64,000 bases of DNA from Fistularia commersonii (GCA_037954325.1 JBBMNZ010000029.1:11691001-11755000); one strand, 5' to 3'; counted from the first letter of the stretch, positions 12,160 through 25,132 are shown. A program made the numbers and translations. The notes: generated by a model from the sequence alone, not told the origin.

Positions 12160-13510
12160 AACCTGTAACTTCTTTTGTAAGAGGCGCCTTAATCCTCCAT
12201 ACGTTACCTGTATTAATGGGACCTCTTTGAACTGGTTATCAGAATAAAAGACACTTGTCCAAAACCTCAAACAGTCATACTCCAAACTCCACTATGGCCA
12301 AGACCAAAGAGCTGTCAAAGGAAAGAAATTGTAGACCTGCACCAGGATTGGAAGACTGAATCTGCAATAGGTAAGCAACTTGGTGTGAAGAAATCTACTG
12401 TGGGAGAAATTATCAGAAAATGGAAGACATACCAGACCACTGATAATTTCCCTTGATCTGGGGCTCCATGCAAGATCTCAGCCCATGGGGTCAAAATGAT
12501 CACAAGAACGGTGAGCAAAAATCCCAGAACCATGCGGGGGATCCTCCGAATGACTTGTAGAGGGCTGGGACCAAAGTAACAAAGGCTACCATCAGTAACA
12601 CACTATGCCACCAGGGATTCAAATCCTGCAGTGCCAGACGTGTCCCCCCAGCTTAAGCCAGCGCATGTACAGGCCTGACTGAAGTTTGCTAGAGAGCATT
12701 TGGATGATCTAGAAGAGGATTGGGAGAATGTCCTATGGTCAGATGAAACCAAAATATAACTTTTTGGTAAAAACTCAACTTGTCATGTTTGGAGGAGAAA
12801 GAATGCTGGGTTGCATCCAAATAACAACATATCTACTGTGAAGCATGGGGGGGGGGGGGAGAGAGATCATACTTTGGGGCTGTTTTTCTGCAAAGGGGGA
12901 CCAGGATGACTGATCCGTGTAAAGGAAGAATGAATGGGGCCATGTATCCTGAGATTTTGAGACACAACCTCCTTCCATCAGCAAGGGCAGTAAAGATGAA
13001 TCATGGCTGGGCCTTTCAGCATGACAATAATCCCAAACATACCGCCTGGGCAACAAAGGAGAGGCTTCGTAAGAAGTGTTTCAAGGTCCTGGAGTGGCCT
13101 AGCCAGTCTCCAGATCTCAACCCCATAGAAAATCTTTGGAGGGAATTGAAAATCCGTGTTGCCCAGCGACAGCCCCAAAACATCACTGCTCTAGAGGAGA
13201 TCTGCATGGAGGAATGGGCCAAAATCCAACCAATAGTCGGTGAAAAACTTGTGAAGACTTGCAGAAAACATTTGACCTCCGTCGGGGGTATATAACAAAG
13301 AACTGAGATGAACTTGACCAAATACTTATTTTCCACTATAATTTGCGAAAAAATTCTTTAAAAATCAGACTGTGATTTTCTAGATTTTTATTTTTTGCTT
13401 TGTCTCTCATAGTTGAAGTGTACCTATGATGAAAATTACAGGCCACTATCATCTTTTTAAGTGGGAGAACTTGCACAAATGGTGGCTAACTAAATACTTT
13501 TGATCCCACT
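12160..13510 (+). mobile_element. Tc1/mariner transposon, decayed
   Basis: The plus strand carries a degenerate Tc1-family transposase. Its parts are an N-terminal helix-turn-helix region near 12270-12450, the first catalytic Asp in a WSDETK context near 12740, the second in QHDNNPKHTA at 13018-13047, and the third acidic residue in PDLNPIENLWRELK at 13110-13150. A nonsense codon (ATATAA) follows the first catalytic motif and other frames are broken, so no full protein can be made. The right end has a Tc1-type inverted terminus finishing TACTTTTGATCCCACT. I do not find the matching left terminus, so the left boundary is approximate and probably truncated. Confidence 0.9.
12906..13295 (+). pseudogene. 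Tc1 transposase C-terminal fragment
   Basis: This is a 129-codon open stretch covering the second and third catalytic residues of a DD34E Tc1 transposase (QHDNNPKHTA and PDLNPIENLW). Family members are about 340 residues long, so this is the last third. The upstream coding part lies in other frames and contains stops, as expected for a dead intronic transposon copy. Confidence 0.9.
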
Positions 13511-15339
13511 TTATTGAGTTTAGTGACTATCAGAGACAGATTGTCATCTAAAGACCTTGGGCCTGTTAAAATATATTGCCCACCTGATTTGGTAATTCAT
13601 TGCGAATAGTTCCATATGGCTTAATCATGAAAGTTCCTTTTGGAGCTTCTAGTAACTTCAACATTCATATTAATATACAATGACTGATTCATGGCACTCA
13701 TAGACAACACTACTTTGTAGTTAGTCTTGTTGTATTAGCAGTGTGCCTTGTGCAAACTGCTTTTTTTGTGATAAGAAAAGCATTACAGCATTTAAATACT
13801 ATTTCAATCATCCAGTGGCTAGTATAGTAATTTGTTGTAGCTTCATAGTGTAGTTTTAAACCAACTATATTTTGAAAATAAGATTCCTCTGCGTACCTCC
13901 AGAGGTTGCTGATGTACCACCACTGACACAAGCAGTATTGATCAAGATATCCTGATGTGAACGTACACAGGCTAAGACACCAAAAAACAAAGAATGAGAA
14001 AAAAGAACAACACTGTCAGCAAAATAAGAGGTGTAAAGCTTTTTTTTTGTAAATTATTGACATTACCTCCTGTTAATTTATATATTATACCTTTTTTCAC
14101 TTCTGGTTACATTCTAAACTGTATATTGTTTGCCCTGAACTTATACATGCAATGACAACAAAGTTGAAGCTAATTTGATTCAATTTTTTAAATGCTGGGG
14201 AATTTCTGAAAGAGGAACCAAGCATTATTGTGTGCAAATATTGGCAAATTATAAAATCAGCCTAAAACACAGTTAAGCAAAGAGTGTTCAGAAAAAAGTA
14301 TTGCCCTTTCACAGTTATTTCACAGCAGGAGACCAGTGAGATAATTTGTTATAATAGCTAGAATCAAGTCATAATATCATCAGTATGCTAATGATAGTGT
14401 AGGATTTGATCAACAGTCAGTATATTTTCATTCATTGATTTTCCATTGCTTGTCCTGCTATTAGGGTTCTGGGGACACTGGCGCTTTTCCAAGCTGTCAT
14501 TTGGATGAGGCATACTTTAATTCCCTGAATCTGATCAAAAGACGTCTTTTGACATTATCATAAAACCAACCCTCTTGTATCAGTAACATTTCATCAACAG
14601 TAGGAGATTTTATCTTGGTTTATTCTAATGACTGACATCAAAAAAAATATTGTAAGTCCCCTGGAAAAAAAGGCCCTGCTGTGCCTTGAATCAGCAAAAA
14701 CCAAAGCTGAATTTCTGCAAGCAAAAGCCAGAATATCTGGTGAAATGTTAAAATCATCAGACTGAATATCCAGGCTTAATGGCTCTGCTATGTCTTTGTT
14801 TGTTTGTTTTAAGATGGAGGGTGCACCGAAGGTGCTAGGTTGATAGCCATGCACTGCTATTGTCACAAGGGCTAAGACCTTGCCTGGTCATAGTAAAAGA
14901 AAATGCATCAAAACAACTAATTAGAGATTAGTGTACAGTATGAAACCATGGAGGTCTGGATTTGGAGTCACACTCCAGGTGAAAGTGGAAAAACACACGC
15001 CAGGCTGATCCAATGTTGAAGTAATGTCCTTAAAACAAGTCCTAATGAATCAGTGTTGCTTTCTAAGTGGACAGTTTGATTTCACACAAGTGTAACTGAC
15101 GTAATTGAAGTCACATAGTGGTGTTTAAGTGTTCCCTTTATATTTAGAAACTATGATTTCTTAACATGAACTATTTCCATTATATGTCTGGATACAACTT
15201 ATGATGCAATATATGCATAATAAAATGTTTTCTCTATATAAACTTAGGTCATTGTCTTAAAATCTTGTTTCTGTTTGTTTTTGTTTTGTTTGTTTAGATT
15301 TTTTTAATAAAAATTGCAATCTAATTTAGTGAAAATACA
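13511..15339. other. neurl1 intron 4, no gene recognised
   Basis: AT-rich intronic sequence. The part near 14430-14520 looks like a short piece of the dispersed repeat described at 15340. Nothing coding is supported. Confidence 0.55.
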
Positions 15340-15640
15340 ATTTCCAAGGGCGTCATGGTGGCACAGTGTTTGGTGCTTCTGGCTCACAGCATGGACCCTG
15401 GCTCTATGCCAATTAGGACCTTTTGAGGAGTTTGCACGTCCCCCCCCGTGTCTGCCTGGGTTTCCTCCGGGTTCTCCTGTTTCATCCCACAGTCTAAAAA
15501 TATGCAAGAGGTTAATAGGAAGAATTGTGAAAATTGCCCATATCTGTGACCGAGAGCGTGAATGGTTGTCCGTCTGTATATGTGTCCCTGCAATTGACTG
15601 ACGACCAGTGCAGAGTGTACCCCTGGGTGTGCTGTCCTGT
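15340..15640 (+). repeat. Common teleost dispersed repeat (SINE- or MITE-like)
   Basis: The block reads as the widespread fish repeat that begins GGGCGTCATGGTGGCACAGT. It continues through GTTTCCTCCGGGTTCTCC, CATCCCACAGTCTAAA and a variant of AATTGCCC, and ends with CAGAGTGTACCCCTGGGTGT. Reverse or partial relatives lie at 35960-36130, 45210-45310 and 51240-51350. Open frames on both strands across it are incidental. I recognise the repeat but am not sure of its formal class. Confidence 0.7.
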
Positions 15641-15799
15641 GTATTATGGTATAGTTTTTCTCAAATCATATTTCAGCTAGCTTGTGTTGTCAGGTTCTCT
15701 GCAATCTGCCTGGGGCCATCAGAATAAACATTGAAGGCAGTGTTTGCACTGTAAGAGAGCAGATATTGTCAGTGCGATAGCCAATCGGATCTCAAGTCT

Positions 15800-15950
15800 G
15801 CCACACCAAGGCCAGCTGGAAGGTGTTACTGAACTGGGTTTTACCCTGGAGCCAGGCCCGGGGGCAGGGCTCAATGGCGAGCGCCTGGTGGCCGGGCCTT
15901 CACCCATGTGGCTTGGCCAGGTGCGAAAGATATGATATGTGGCGCCAAGA
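15800..15950 (+). mobile_element. Rex3-like LINE, 5' segment fragment
   Basis: The run through CCTGGAGCCAGGCCCGGGGG, CAGGGCTCAATGGCGAGCGC and CTGGTGGCCGGGC is the GC-rich region I associate with the 5' part of fish Rex3 elements. No long open frame remains. Confidence 0.55.
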
Positions 15951-16149
15951 CGCTGTGGAATTATGCAAACACTGTTCGTCACTGGCAGTTTATGATTATT
16001 AGGTGCCGCCCTGTCTGTCTGCTGAGGGAACTCACAGCGATAGATCATACTTTCTATGTGCCACCTAACAGCTAGTTATCTGTGTGGAGGGAAGTATAGT
16101 TGGGGGCCTGAAATGGAGTTTCAAGCTTCAAGTCTCATATGCTTCACTT

Positions 16150-16505
16150 GTCTCTTCTTCTTCTCCTTTCGGCTTTTCCCTTCAGGGATCGCCACAGCGA
16201 ATCAACCTTCTCCATCTAACCCCATTCTCTGTATCTTCCTCTCTCACACCATCTACCTTCATATCCTCTCTCACTACGTCCATAAATCTTCTCTTTGGTC
16301 TTCCTTGAGACGTCCTACCTGGCAGCTCCAATTCCAGCATCCATCTACAAATATATTCACTATCCCTCCTCTGTACATGACCGAATCATCTCAGTCTGGC
16401 TTCTCGGACCATCCACAATAGTCTTCTATTGCATAGTGCCCCTGACACTTTTCTCCATCCTTTCCAACCTGCTTGAACCCATTTCTTCACCTCCTTTCCA
16501 CATAT
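16150..16505 (-). mobile_element. GAA-tailed LINE, 3' end fragment
   Basis: On the minus strand this is the 3' end of the LINE family at 21845-25216. A reversed tail (CTTCTTCTTCTCC) is followed by GGCTTTTCCCTTCAGGGATC, then the C-terminal coding part, then a jump near 16425 to a more upstream segment. An internal deletion has therefore removed part of the coding region. Confidence 0.85.
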
Positions 16506-18483
16506 GCTTTGCTTGTCCTTAGGTTAACCAGCCTTAGGTTTCCAGATAAACTGCTGCCTGGCAAAGTGGCCACCCAGCTGAGACATTTTGTCTACACTGC
16601 TGTTAGAAGCTTGCTTCCCACCACGGCTTGCTCACTTCCTATTTTGTCTCTTACCAAAGAGCTAATAAAAGAGCAATGCCTCTTCTAGCTAATCCTATGA
16701 CTCTCTGGATATACTTACTGATCCCATATATGTATATATAAGTAAATATAATTACAAATGAGTTACTCCTGAGCCTCCTAAACCTCAGGTCATGACAGTG
16801 GCTTTAACTTCGAAAAATGAGGAATGTGGTTTCACTTTTTCAGAGCATTCAACACTATCTACAAATAGACTGCTACCTCAGGGAGAGAGTGAAATAAGCA
16901 CTGCTCTCAGCAGAGATCAATATTCTGATCTGTATGTTTGCAACCCTCAACACTTAGCCAGAAAATGTTATTTCCACCCCGAAGTATTTCTTAAAAGATA
17001 CAGTAACCAGCCATTGAAAAAAATGGTACTTCGCTTAGGACCCCTTACATAGGGAGGATAAATATTATGTTACCAATTAATGAAACACTGGTTTTACTGA
17101 ACTACACTTGAATAGACCACGCTGTAAGCACACTGCATGCCAGTGTCATTACTGATGTGTGCACTGTACTGTATAATTATTACTGGTTTATATTCTACAT
17201 GAAAAATTATCTAGTTGTGTAATAATTCAAATGTCTCGAAGAGCAACATTGCAGACATTTAACCCAAAGAATCTTTAACAATGACCTTTGAGAAAAAAAG
17301 AATTAGCTGAATGTGTTCTGTCTACTCCTATTGAAATCTGACTGAAACCTGAAAACAGTGTGAAGAAGGACAAAAACTTTTAGGGTTTTTAGGGAGAAAA
17401 AAATTATTTCCTGTTCTGATAATTGTATATTGTAATTGGCATTGTAAACTAATGTATTACATTTTCATACATAAAACCATCACTGTTAGGCTAAACCACC
17501 TGGTGTAGCAAAAAAAAAAAAAAAAACGCCCAGCTGTAGTTTCAGGTTAACCTTGTTCTACACAACTCAAGTTTAATTTTACTGTACAGCTGCTTCTGAT
17601 TCTATTTACAGAGGAATTAAATTGTTTAACAGGTTAAACTACCTTTATATCTGCCCATATGTCTCATCAGGCAAAAGCAGAGGTTACATGCTAACATACA
17701 CAAAAAAATATTCCGACTGACAAGGTTGCTCACAGCCTCTCAATTTATCTAAAACTGTGATATTTTTGTAAACCAAAAATGCCAGCTGACAAAGTGTAAT
17801 TTCCCTTCAAAGCTCAATGAAAGTTACATTTTTAACTGAGAAGAAATGTGTTCGCTGGACTTCAAAAGAGCTTTTATAGCAGCATCTGCTCAATTTCCTG
17901 TCCCTTCCCCCACAATCATGTTTTGTTTTTTAATTTTTTTTTACTTTGGATGGTGAGTCAAATGCAGATAAGTGCTTTGTCTGGAGCAGTTATATTGTTC
18001 TGATTGTAATAGTATTTAGACACTTGTGTCACACAATTTGCCTCTTGTGATATCTTGATTTTAAAATTCTGCAAAGACCAATTTAATTTTTAATGTCTTC
18101 AACCATCAAAACACTTCTGACTAACTTCAATATTCGAAATTAAAAGTTGATTGAATTGAATTTAGCTTTTGTTTCTTCATTTTCACAACCTGTTAAATCT
18201 GCTTTTGCAAGTTCACTGCTATAAATCCTGTTATCTGCAATGTTTTCTTTGGAATATTGCTAGGTTTATTAGTTACATTCATCTTATCTATAGCCTTCTG
18301 TCGATTAAGACAGTTATACCCCTGTTTTCAATTACAATTTGAAAAAACTTTTTTTTCTCTTTCTCAAGTGTTATAAGTAAGCCAAAATTACAAACTCTTT
18401 TGTCAGAGACAAACATATTCTGCTTTTTGAGAACATTCTTGTAAGTTTTTTTTTCCTCCCTGACTTTTTTACTCCCTACTTAC
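16506..18483. other. neurl1 intron 4, 5' part: no gene recognised
   Basis: Intronic sequence leading up to the exon 4 donor, with a poly(A) run at 17510-17526. The 86-codon frame at 16792-17052 has no recognisable domain. Confidence 0.6.
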
Positions 18484-19206
18484 CCAGTATCTTCAGCTGA
18501 GTCACAGCTCCATGCAGACCAAAAAACATCCAGAGAGGCCGAGAGTTGTCCACGCAGACCTGCATGCCCACATTAACGCCATTGTGGCTGAGGATGATCT
18601 CCCCTTCTTGGTTGACCAAGAAGCCCAGGATTTCATTGCTGTGGAGAGGAATTGGCACCCGACACACTGCCCAGAACTCCTTCCTGTCCACCAGAGCCTC
18701 TGGAGTGTAGGGTAGATCACTTGGGCGAAGCATTGCTGGGTCACACGATGTCACGCCATATGACAGGGAACCTGAACGTGTTTGGCTTGACTTTGTCACT
18801 TTGATGAAGACAGTCTCTCCAGTTTCTAGAGGACGACTGGTGAAGACCAGCGTTCTCTCCTCCCAGGAGTGCTCCGATCGTGCCACCGTGTGCTCATCCA
18901 GCGTTTCAATGTGGGCACCATGCAGGTGGTGGAAGTGGAGGTCACTCTCTATGGCAGTTGGGAGGAGTGAGGACTGCTCAGAGTTGAGAGAATTTTGGGG
19001 GATAGGGCAGGTGGAGGGGGTGGAAGCCAGGTGGAGTGTGTGGCCGCGGGAATGATTATGTGAGAAGCTCCTGTCCTCTTGCTGAAGGTTGAGGTCACAA
19101 AGGCTAACAGAGAGGCGGGAATTGTTTGCCTCGCAATGCAGCGAGGGGGAGCGCACAGTAGTGAGGGAGCGTGGGCGGAGGCAGTCAGGAGGAGTGATCT
19201 TGCTGT
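18484..19206 (-). CDS. neurl1: neurl1 exon 4: linker and second neuralized domain
   Basis: This largest coding exon (723 nt, residues 203-444) is bounded by a TTGTTCCTCAG acceptor and a GG|GTAAGT donor, both phase 1. It begins with the inter-domain linker (ITPPDCLRPRS, LSVSLCDLN, CPIPQNSLNS). From about residue 291 it encodes the second neuralized homology repeat, starting DLHFHHLHGAHIE, with TLVFTSRPL, VSYGVTSC-like and EALVDRKEFWAVCRVP blocks, ending at QLKILG. Neuralized repeats are beta-sandwich modules that bind substrates such as Notch ligands. The linker is longer than I recall for human NEURL1, which partly explains 596 against 574 residues. Other frames in this exon are shadows. Confidence 0.97.
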
Positions 19207-19625
19207 CTGAGGAACAAAAAACAAGAGTCCATTAATAGAAGTCTTACAATGATTTACTTAATTATGCAATTGTGAGTGCTGATGGAGTTTGGAATCAACT
19301 GAATCCAAACTGTGACTTCCCAGAAAATTTTTAAATCTGCAACAGTATTAAAAAAGGGAATATGAGATTTATAGCAGGGGTACGACTTGAATGAAAGAAG
19401 CTAATGCACTCATACCCATGAACTGATGAATACTCTTGTTTCATTCATTTTTTGTACCAATTACAAAAGAAAATTACTGTCAAGAAATAAATAAGTGAAT
19501 CATCTGTACATCTGTGTAGAACATATTCTCACTCCCAGTGCGTCAACTCACTGAGTAATAGTGAATTTTCCCACATAGCAACATCTTAGACACCCCTTTT
19601 TCATTATTTCTTGGTTAACCTAGAG

Positions 19626-20309
19626 CAGGGGTCGGCAACCCGAGGCTCCGGAGCCGCATGCGACTCTTTCATCTTTACACTGCGGCTCCGAGTGGCTTGG
19701 GAAAATAAATCATAAATATTTGATTGAAGTATATTCCATTTGTTTTAATTCCTTTTTTTAACTTTTAGCTCTAAGTTGGAAGATTATTGTGATCTTGAAA
19801 TATTAAATAAAATTATATTTATTATTTTTCGCCGTTCAAAATAACGTCACACTTGCGGAAGCCGGTATACCCTAGCCGGTAAAGTCACGATTTGCAGACG
19901 CTGTGCGCAGAAGTTCAGGAGCAGAAGTCCCATAAACCAGGTAAAATAGATATTTATGAAGATATTTTGCAAATATTTATTTTTTATTGTTTACTGACAC
20001 AGTGATTTTTTCCTGATTTATTTTCAAAATTCAGGTCAAGGCTCCGCTAAACGCTCTGAAAGCCCAAAGCTCAAAATGAGTTCATTACATAAATAAGACT
20101 TAATTTTCTCTGTAATACTTTGTGAATTTCAGAAGCAACACACTACACACTTGTTTATACAAAGTGTAAAGGTAATAAAAAGCAACATATACAGTGGTAC
20201 CTTTTTTTTTATTTTAGACGTCAAAAAGTAATTGCGGCTCCCAGTGTTTTCTTTTCCGAGGAAACCGGGTCCAAATGGCTCTTTGGGTGTTACGGGTTGC
20301 CGACCCCTG
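19626..20309. mobile_element. Non-autonomous hAT transposon with 8-bp target duplication
   Basis: The element has perfect 17-bp terminal inverted repeats, CAGGGGTCGGCAACCCG at the left and its complement at the right. It is flanked by identical 8-bp duplications ACCTAGAG at 19618-19625 and 20310-20317. Eight-base duplications and CAGGG-type ends are the hAT signature. At 684 bp with no transposase frame it is non-autonomous. It sits in neurl1 intron 3, about 420 bases from exon 4. Confidence 0.95.
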
Positions 20310-20317
20310 ACCTAGAG

Positions 20318-21689
20318 TATCACATCGACATCATCTACATCTATATCTAAACCTAATCTGTATTTTCAACGTCTTTCTATTCTAAATGAGAAATCACGTT
20401 CCTCCATTGACACCACATCCTGGAAGTAGATGCTCCTTCAAGTTGTGAAAAAATGATGAGAAAGGGGTATGTAATGCATCGATAAGAGAGAGAATGTGTC
20501 GTTGATGCGCACATGTGTGGACTCATTCCTTGTGAGCCATAGAACAATATCACTCTCCAAAACTACTGAGGTCACATGCTGATTTACACTGAAAATTTAC
20601 GTCAACTGACAACTTTGTTTGCCGTTTTGTTCTAGGCTTTGACATAGTAGCTTAAAGCAACACCTCTAAAAGCACCCACCCTCCTTTACACACTCTGGTC
20701 TGGTTGTGAAATCCCAGGATCTTGACAGAGAACCCTTTTTCACAGATCCTATGCAAGAATGACTTGTGAATAAAGAGTCGATGACCTCCCAACCCTCAAA
20801 TCACAGGTAGGAGGCTAGAAAGACACTGAGACAATTCCTTTGTTAATGCAAGAGATGCAAATGTGGGGCACAAAGATGAGAGCCTGTGACTTGTTTCTGG
20901 ATCTGGATGTATGGGGTCTATGGAAGTGACCCCCAGGCCACCAATGGTAAACTGCAGCCACAGCAAAGCAGCCAAGTCTCTTATGAAGATGAAAGAGACT
21001 TGTTTTTCCATAAACAATGTTTGTTTACAACTGGAGAGTGTCTGAAACTTGGTTGTTTGGAAAAAGGATTTTGTAGAAAAGCATCAATTTTACTTGAAAT
21101 AAAAAGAGGATAAGGGGCAGAAATGATTAAAACAAAAATAGTTCATGTAAAAAAATACAAATGGCTTCTTTGGCCAGAAATGAAGATTCCCTGTCTTTGG
21201 TTGTGTTGAATTGTGTGGATCATGACTGACACACTGTCTGAACAGTCCTTGTGTACAAGACTGAGACTCCATCACTCCATCACGTCAGATGTAAATGAAG
21301 AGGTCCTAACTCACTCACCCAGCCATGCGATAATGGTTTATTGAGAGTAAAGGCCTGTAACTATGCCAACTGTTTTCTCATAGAAGCATAAAATGGACAT
21401 TACAGAGCTTCTTGTTCACAGACCTGTGATAATTAAACACTTCCGCTGACAAGTGTCTGTCCCCAAACAGATGACAATGACTAGCATCCCAGCACCAATT
21501 TTGTCCATTCCAGTAAACTCTGGCCTGAGAAGAATGTAAGAAGAAAAAATAGAGAGCTGAGCTGCAATCAAAAAGCACAATCTACTATTTTTGCGGATAC
21601 AATTACGTCCTTCAGAGAGTAGACAATGATTAATTAACAGTGCAAAATAAACAAAGAATAAACATTCAAAGATAAAGTGAACACAGATA
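20318..21689. other. neurl1 intron 3, no gene recognised
   Basis: Intronic DNA between the hAT element and the Tc1 element. The short frames (for example 20886-21113) show no family resemblance. Confidence 0.55.
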
Positions 21690-21886
21690 TACAGGTCCTT
21701 CTCAAAAAATTAGCATATTGTGATAAAGTTCTTTATTTTCCATAATGTAATGATAAAAATTAATCTTTCATACATTTTAGATTCATCGCACACCAACTGA
21801 AATATTTCGGGTCTTTTATTTTTTTAATACTGATGATTTTGGCACAGAAATGCAGCCTCAGGGCGGCACTGGCCCATGTCTCTCCA

Positions 21887-21890
<4 letters not shown>

Positions 21891-21922
<32 letters not shown>
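21891..21922. repeat. (CA)n microsatellite in the LINE 5' region
   Basis: About 16 CA units follow the first copy of the duplicated 5' segment of the LINE, separating it from AT-rich sequence and the second copy at 22050. Confidence 0.9.
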
Positions 21923-21925
<3 letters not shown>

Positions 21926-22147
21926 CATGTGACACACTATATAATGGTATAGATGGTATGGTGGTATTAATAATAAATGAATCATTAATATGAACTAATA
22001 AATAATTTAAAAAGATAAAATATTATAATAAATTACTAATTAAACATAAAAATGCAGCCTCAGGTCGGCACTGGCCCATGTATCCCAAAGCCTGCCTTGG
22101 GGGGGCACGGAGCAGTGTCTCCCTGTGCCGGTCCAGAGCCCGGATAA

Positions 22148-25132
22148 ATGCAGAGGGTTGCGTCAGGAAGGGCATCCGGCTTAAAACTTTTGCCAAAACC
22201 AAACATGCGAGTCAACCATAGCCATATCATACCGTGGACCGCGTTAACAACGACCGCCATTGGTACTGATGACCTACAGGGTGCTAGTGGAAATTGGGCT
22301 ACTGTGGGTCGAAGAACAAGAACAAGAAGAAGAGGAGGAGTGCGTGTTCGGAAGCAGAGAGAGAGGAGGAAAGGAAAGAGCCTGGGACTGAGAGTAGGGA
22401 CTCTGAATATCGGGACTATGACAGGAAAAGGTAGAGAGTTGGTCGACATGATGCAGAGAAGGAAGGTGGATATACTCTGTGTCCAGGAGACCAGGTGGAA
22501 AGCTAGTAAGGCTAGAAGCTTAGGAGCAGGCTTTAAGCTGTACTATTATGGTACCGACAAGAAGAGAAATGGAATTGGAGTTATCTTGAAGGAGGAGTTT
22601 GTTAGGAACGTCCTAAAGGTGAAAAAAATGTCAGATAGACTTATGAGTCTGAAACTGGAAATTGAAGGTGTGATGCTCAATGTTGTTAGTGGCTATGCCC
22701 TGCAGGTGGGATGTGAATCTGAAGAGAAGGAGAAGTTCTGGAATGAGTTAGATGAAGTGATGCAGAATATTCCCAGAAATGAGAGAGTGGTAATTGGTGC
22801 AGACTTCAATGGACATGTTGGTGAAGGCAATAGAGGGGATGAAGAAGTGATGGTCAGATTTGGTATACAGGATAGGAATGCAGAGGGACAGATGGTGGTA
22901 GATTTTGTAAAAAGGATGGAAATGGCTGTAGTGAACACCTTTTTCCAGAAAACACAGGAACTTAGGGTAACTTATAAGGGTGAAGGTAGGAGCACGCAAG
23001 TAGACTACATCTTGCATAGACGAGGTAACCTGAAAGAGATCAGTGACTGCAAAGTAGTTGTAGGTAAGAGTGTAGCCAGACAGCATAGGATGGTGGTTTG
23101 TGGGATGACTCTGGTGACAAGGAAGATGAAGAGGACAAAGGCAGAGCAGAGGAAAACGTGGTGGAAGCTGAAAAGGGAGGAGTGTTGCATTGTCTTCAGG
23201 GAGGAGTTGAGAAAGGGTCTGGGTGGTCAGGGAGAGCTTCCAGATGATTGGACAACAACAGCTAGTGTTATCAGGGAGACAGGTAGAAGAGTACTTGGTG
23301 TGTCATCTGGAAGGAAAGTAGATGAGGAGACTTGGTGGTGGAATGAGGAAGTGCAGGAGTATATACAGAGAAAGTGGTTAGCAAAGAAGAAGCGGGATAC
23401 TGAGAGGACTGAAGAGAACAGACAGGAGTACAGGGAGATGCGGCGAAAGGTAAAGATAGACGTAGCAAAGGCAAAACAAAGGGCGTACGATGACTTGTAT
23501 GTTCGGTTGGATAGCAAGGAGGGTGAGAATGATCTATACAGGTTGGCAGAACAGAGAAATAAAGATAGAAAGGATGTACAACAGGTCCGGGTGATTGAGG
23601 ATAGAGAGGGAAATGTATTGGCAGATGCTAGAAGAGTGATAAGAAGATGGAAAGAGTACTTTGAAGAGCTGATGAATGTGGAAAATGAAAGAGAGGCAAG
23701 GGTAGAAGAGGTGACTATTGTAGACCACAAAGTAGCACAAATTAGTAAAAGTGAAGTGAGGAAGGCATTGAAGAGGATGAAGAGTGGAAAAGCAGTTGGT
23801 CCTGCTGATATACCTGTGGAGGTGTGGAAGTGTCTAGGAGAGGCAGCGGTAAATTTTCTGACTAGATTATTCAACAGAATCTTAGAGGGTGAGAAGATGC
23901 CTGAAGAATGGAGACAAAGTGTGATGGTGCCTATTTTTAAAAAAATAAAGGGGATGTGCGGAATTCTGGCAACTATAAAGGGATAAAGTTTAGCCATTAG
24001 CCATAAAATGAAGTTATGGGAAAGAGTAGTGGAAACAAGACTGAGAGCAGAAGTCAGCATTTGTGAACAGCAGTATGGCTTCATGCCTAGGAAGAGTACT
24101 ACAGATGCAGTATTTGCGTTGAGAATGCTAATAGAGAAGTACAGAGAAGGCCAGAGGGAGCTGCATTGTGTTTTTGTAGACATAGAAAAAGCATATGACA
24201 GGGTGCCAAGAGAGGAGCTCTTGTATTGTATGACGAAGTCTGGAGTGACAGAGTATGTTAAACTGGTGCAGGACATGTATGCTAGCTGTGAGACACTGGT
24301 ACAGTGTGCTGTAGGGGTAACAGAGAAGTTCAAGGTGGAGGTGGGACTCCATCAGGGATCACCTCTGAGCCCCTTCTTGTTCGCAATGGTGATGGACAGG
24401 CTGACAGATGAGGTGAGACAGGAATCCCCATGGACCATGATGTTTGCGGATGACATTGTGATCTGTAGTGAGAGCAGACAACAGGTAGAGGAAAATCTAC
24501 AGAGGTGGAGGTATGCTCTGGAAAGGAGAGGAATAAAAGTTAGTCGCAGCAAGACAGAATATATGTGTGTGAATGAGAGGAACTCAGGTCGAACGGTGAG
24601 GCTACAGGGAGTGGAGATCAGGAAGCTGGAGGATTTCAGGTACTTGGGGTTAACCGTCCAGAGCAACGGGAAAGAGGTGAAGAGGCGGGTCCAAGCAGGT
24701 TGGAATGGGTGGAGAAAAGTGTCAGGGGTACTATGTGATAGAAGACTTTCAGCCAGAATAAAAGGAAAAGTATACCAGACAGTGGTGAGACCAGCAATGC
24801 TGTATAGACTAGAAACTGTTACAATGACCAAAAGACAGTAGGCAGAACTAGAGGTTGCAGAGATGAAGATGTTGAGGTTCTCTTTGGGAGTGACCAGGAT
24901 GAATAGCATCAGGAATGAGTCTATCAGAGGAACAGCACATGTTCGATGTTTTGGAGAGAATGTCAGAGAAGCCAGACTGAGATGGTTTGGTCATGTACAG
25001 AGGAGGGATAGAGAATATATTGGTAGACAGATGCTGGAATTGGAGCTGCCAGGCAAGAGGTCTCGAGGAAGACCAAAGAGAAGATTTATGGACGTAGTGA
25101 GAGAGGATATGAAGGTAGTTGGTGTGCGATAA
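22148..25132 (+). pseudogene. LINE polyprotein: endonuclease and reverse transcriptase, lightly broken
   Basis: A basic N-terminus (about residues 1-85) precedes an APE-type endonuclease with GTLNIGTMTG, the QETRWK motif, IGADFNGHVG, VDYILHRRG and the RQHRMVV histidine motif. The reverse transcriptase follows: KSGKAVGPADIPVEVWK, QYGFMPRKSTTDAVFAL, CVFVDIEKAYDRVPRE, LHQGSPLSPFLFAM and the active-site FADDIVICSES near 24450. The C-terminal part (RLRWFGHVQRRD, RSRGRPKRRFMD) is also present. The frame is interrupted twice. At about 23940-24005 the original frame is lost and regained, leaving a TAA at 23984. A TAG lies at 24839-24841. These few lesions suggest a fairly recent insertion. The 368-codon minus-strand frame at 23227-24333 is an antisense shadow. 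Confidence 0.93.

Noticed and set aside
23227..24333. 368-codon minus-strand frame
   Set aside because: It is antisense to the LINE endonuclease/RT coding region and shows no domain. Purine-rich coding on the plus strand explains the absence of stops.
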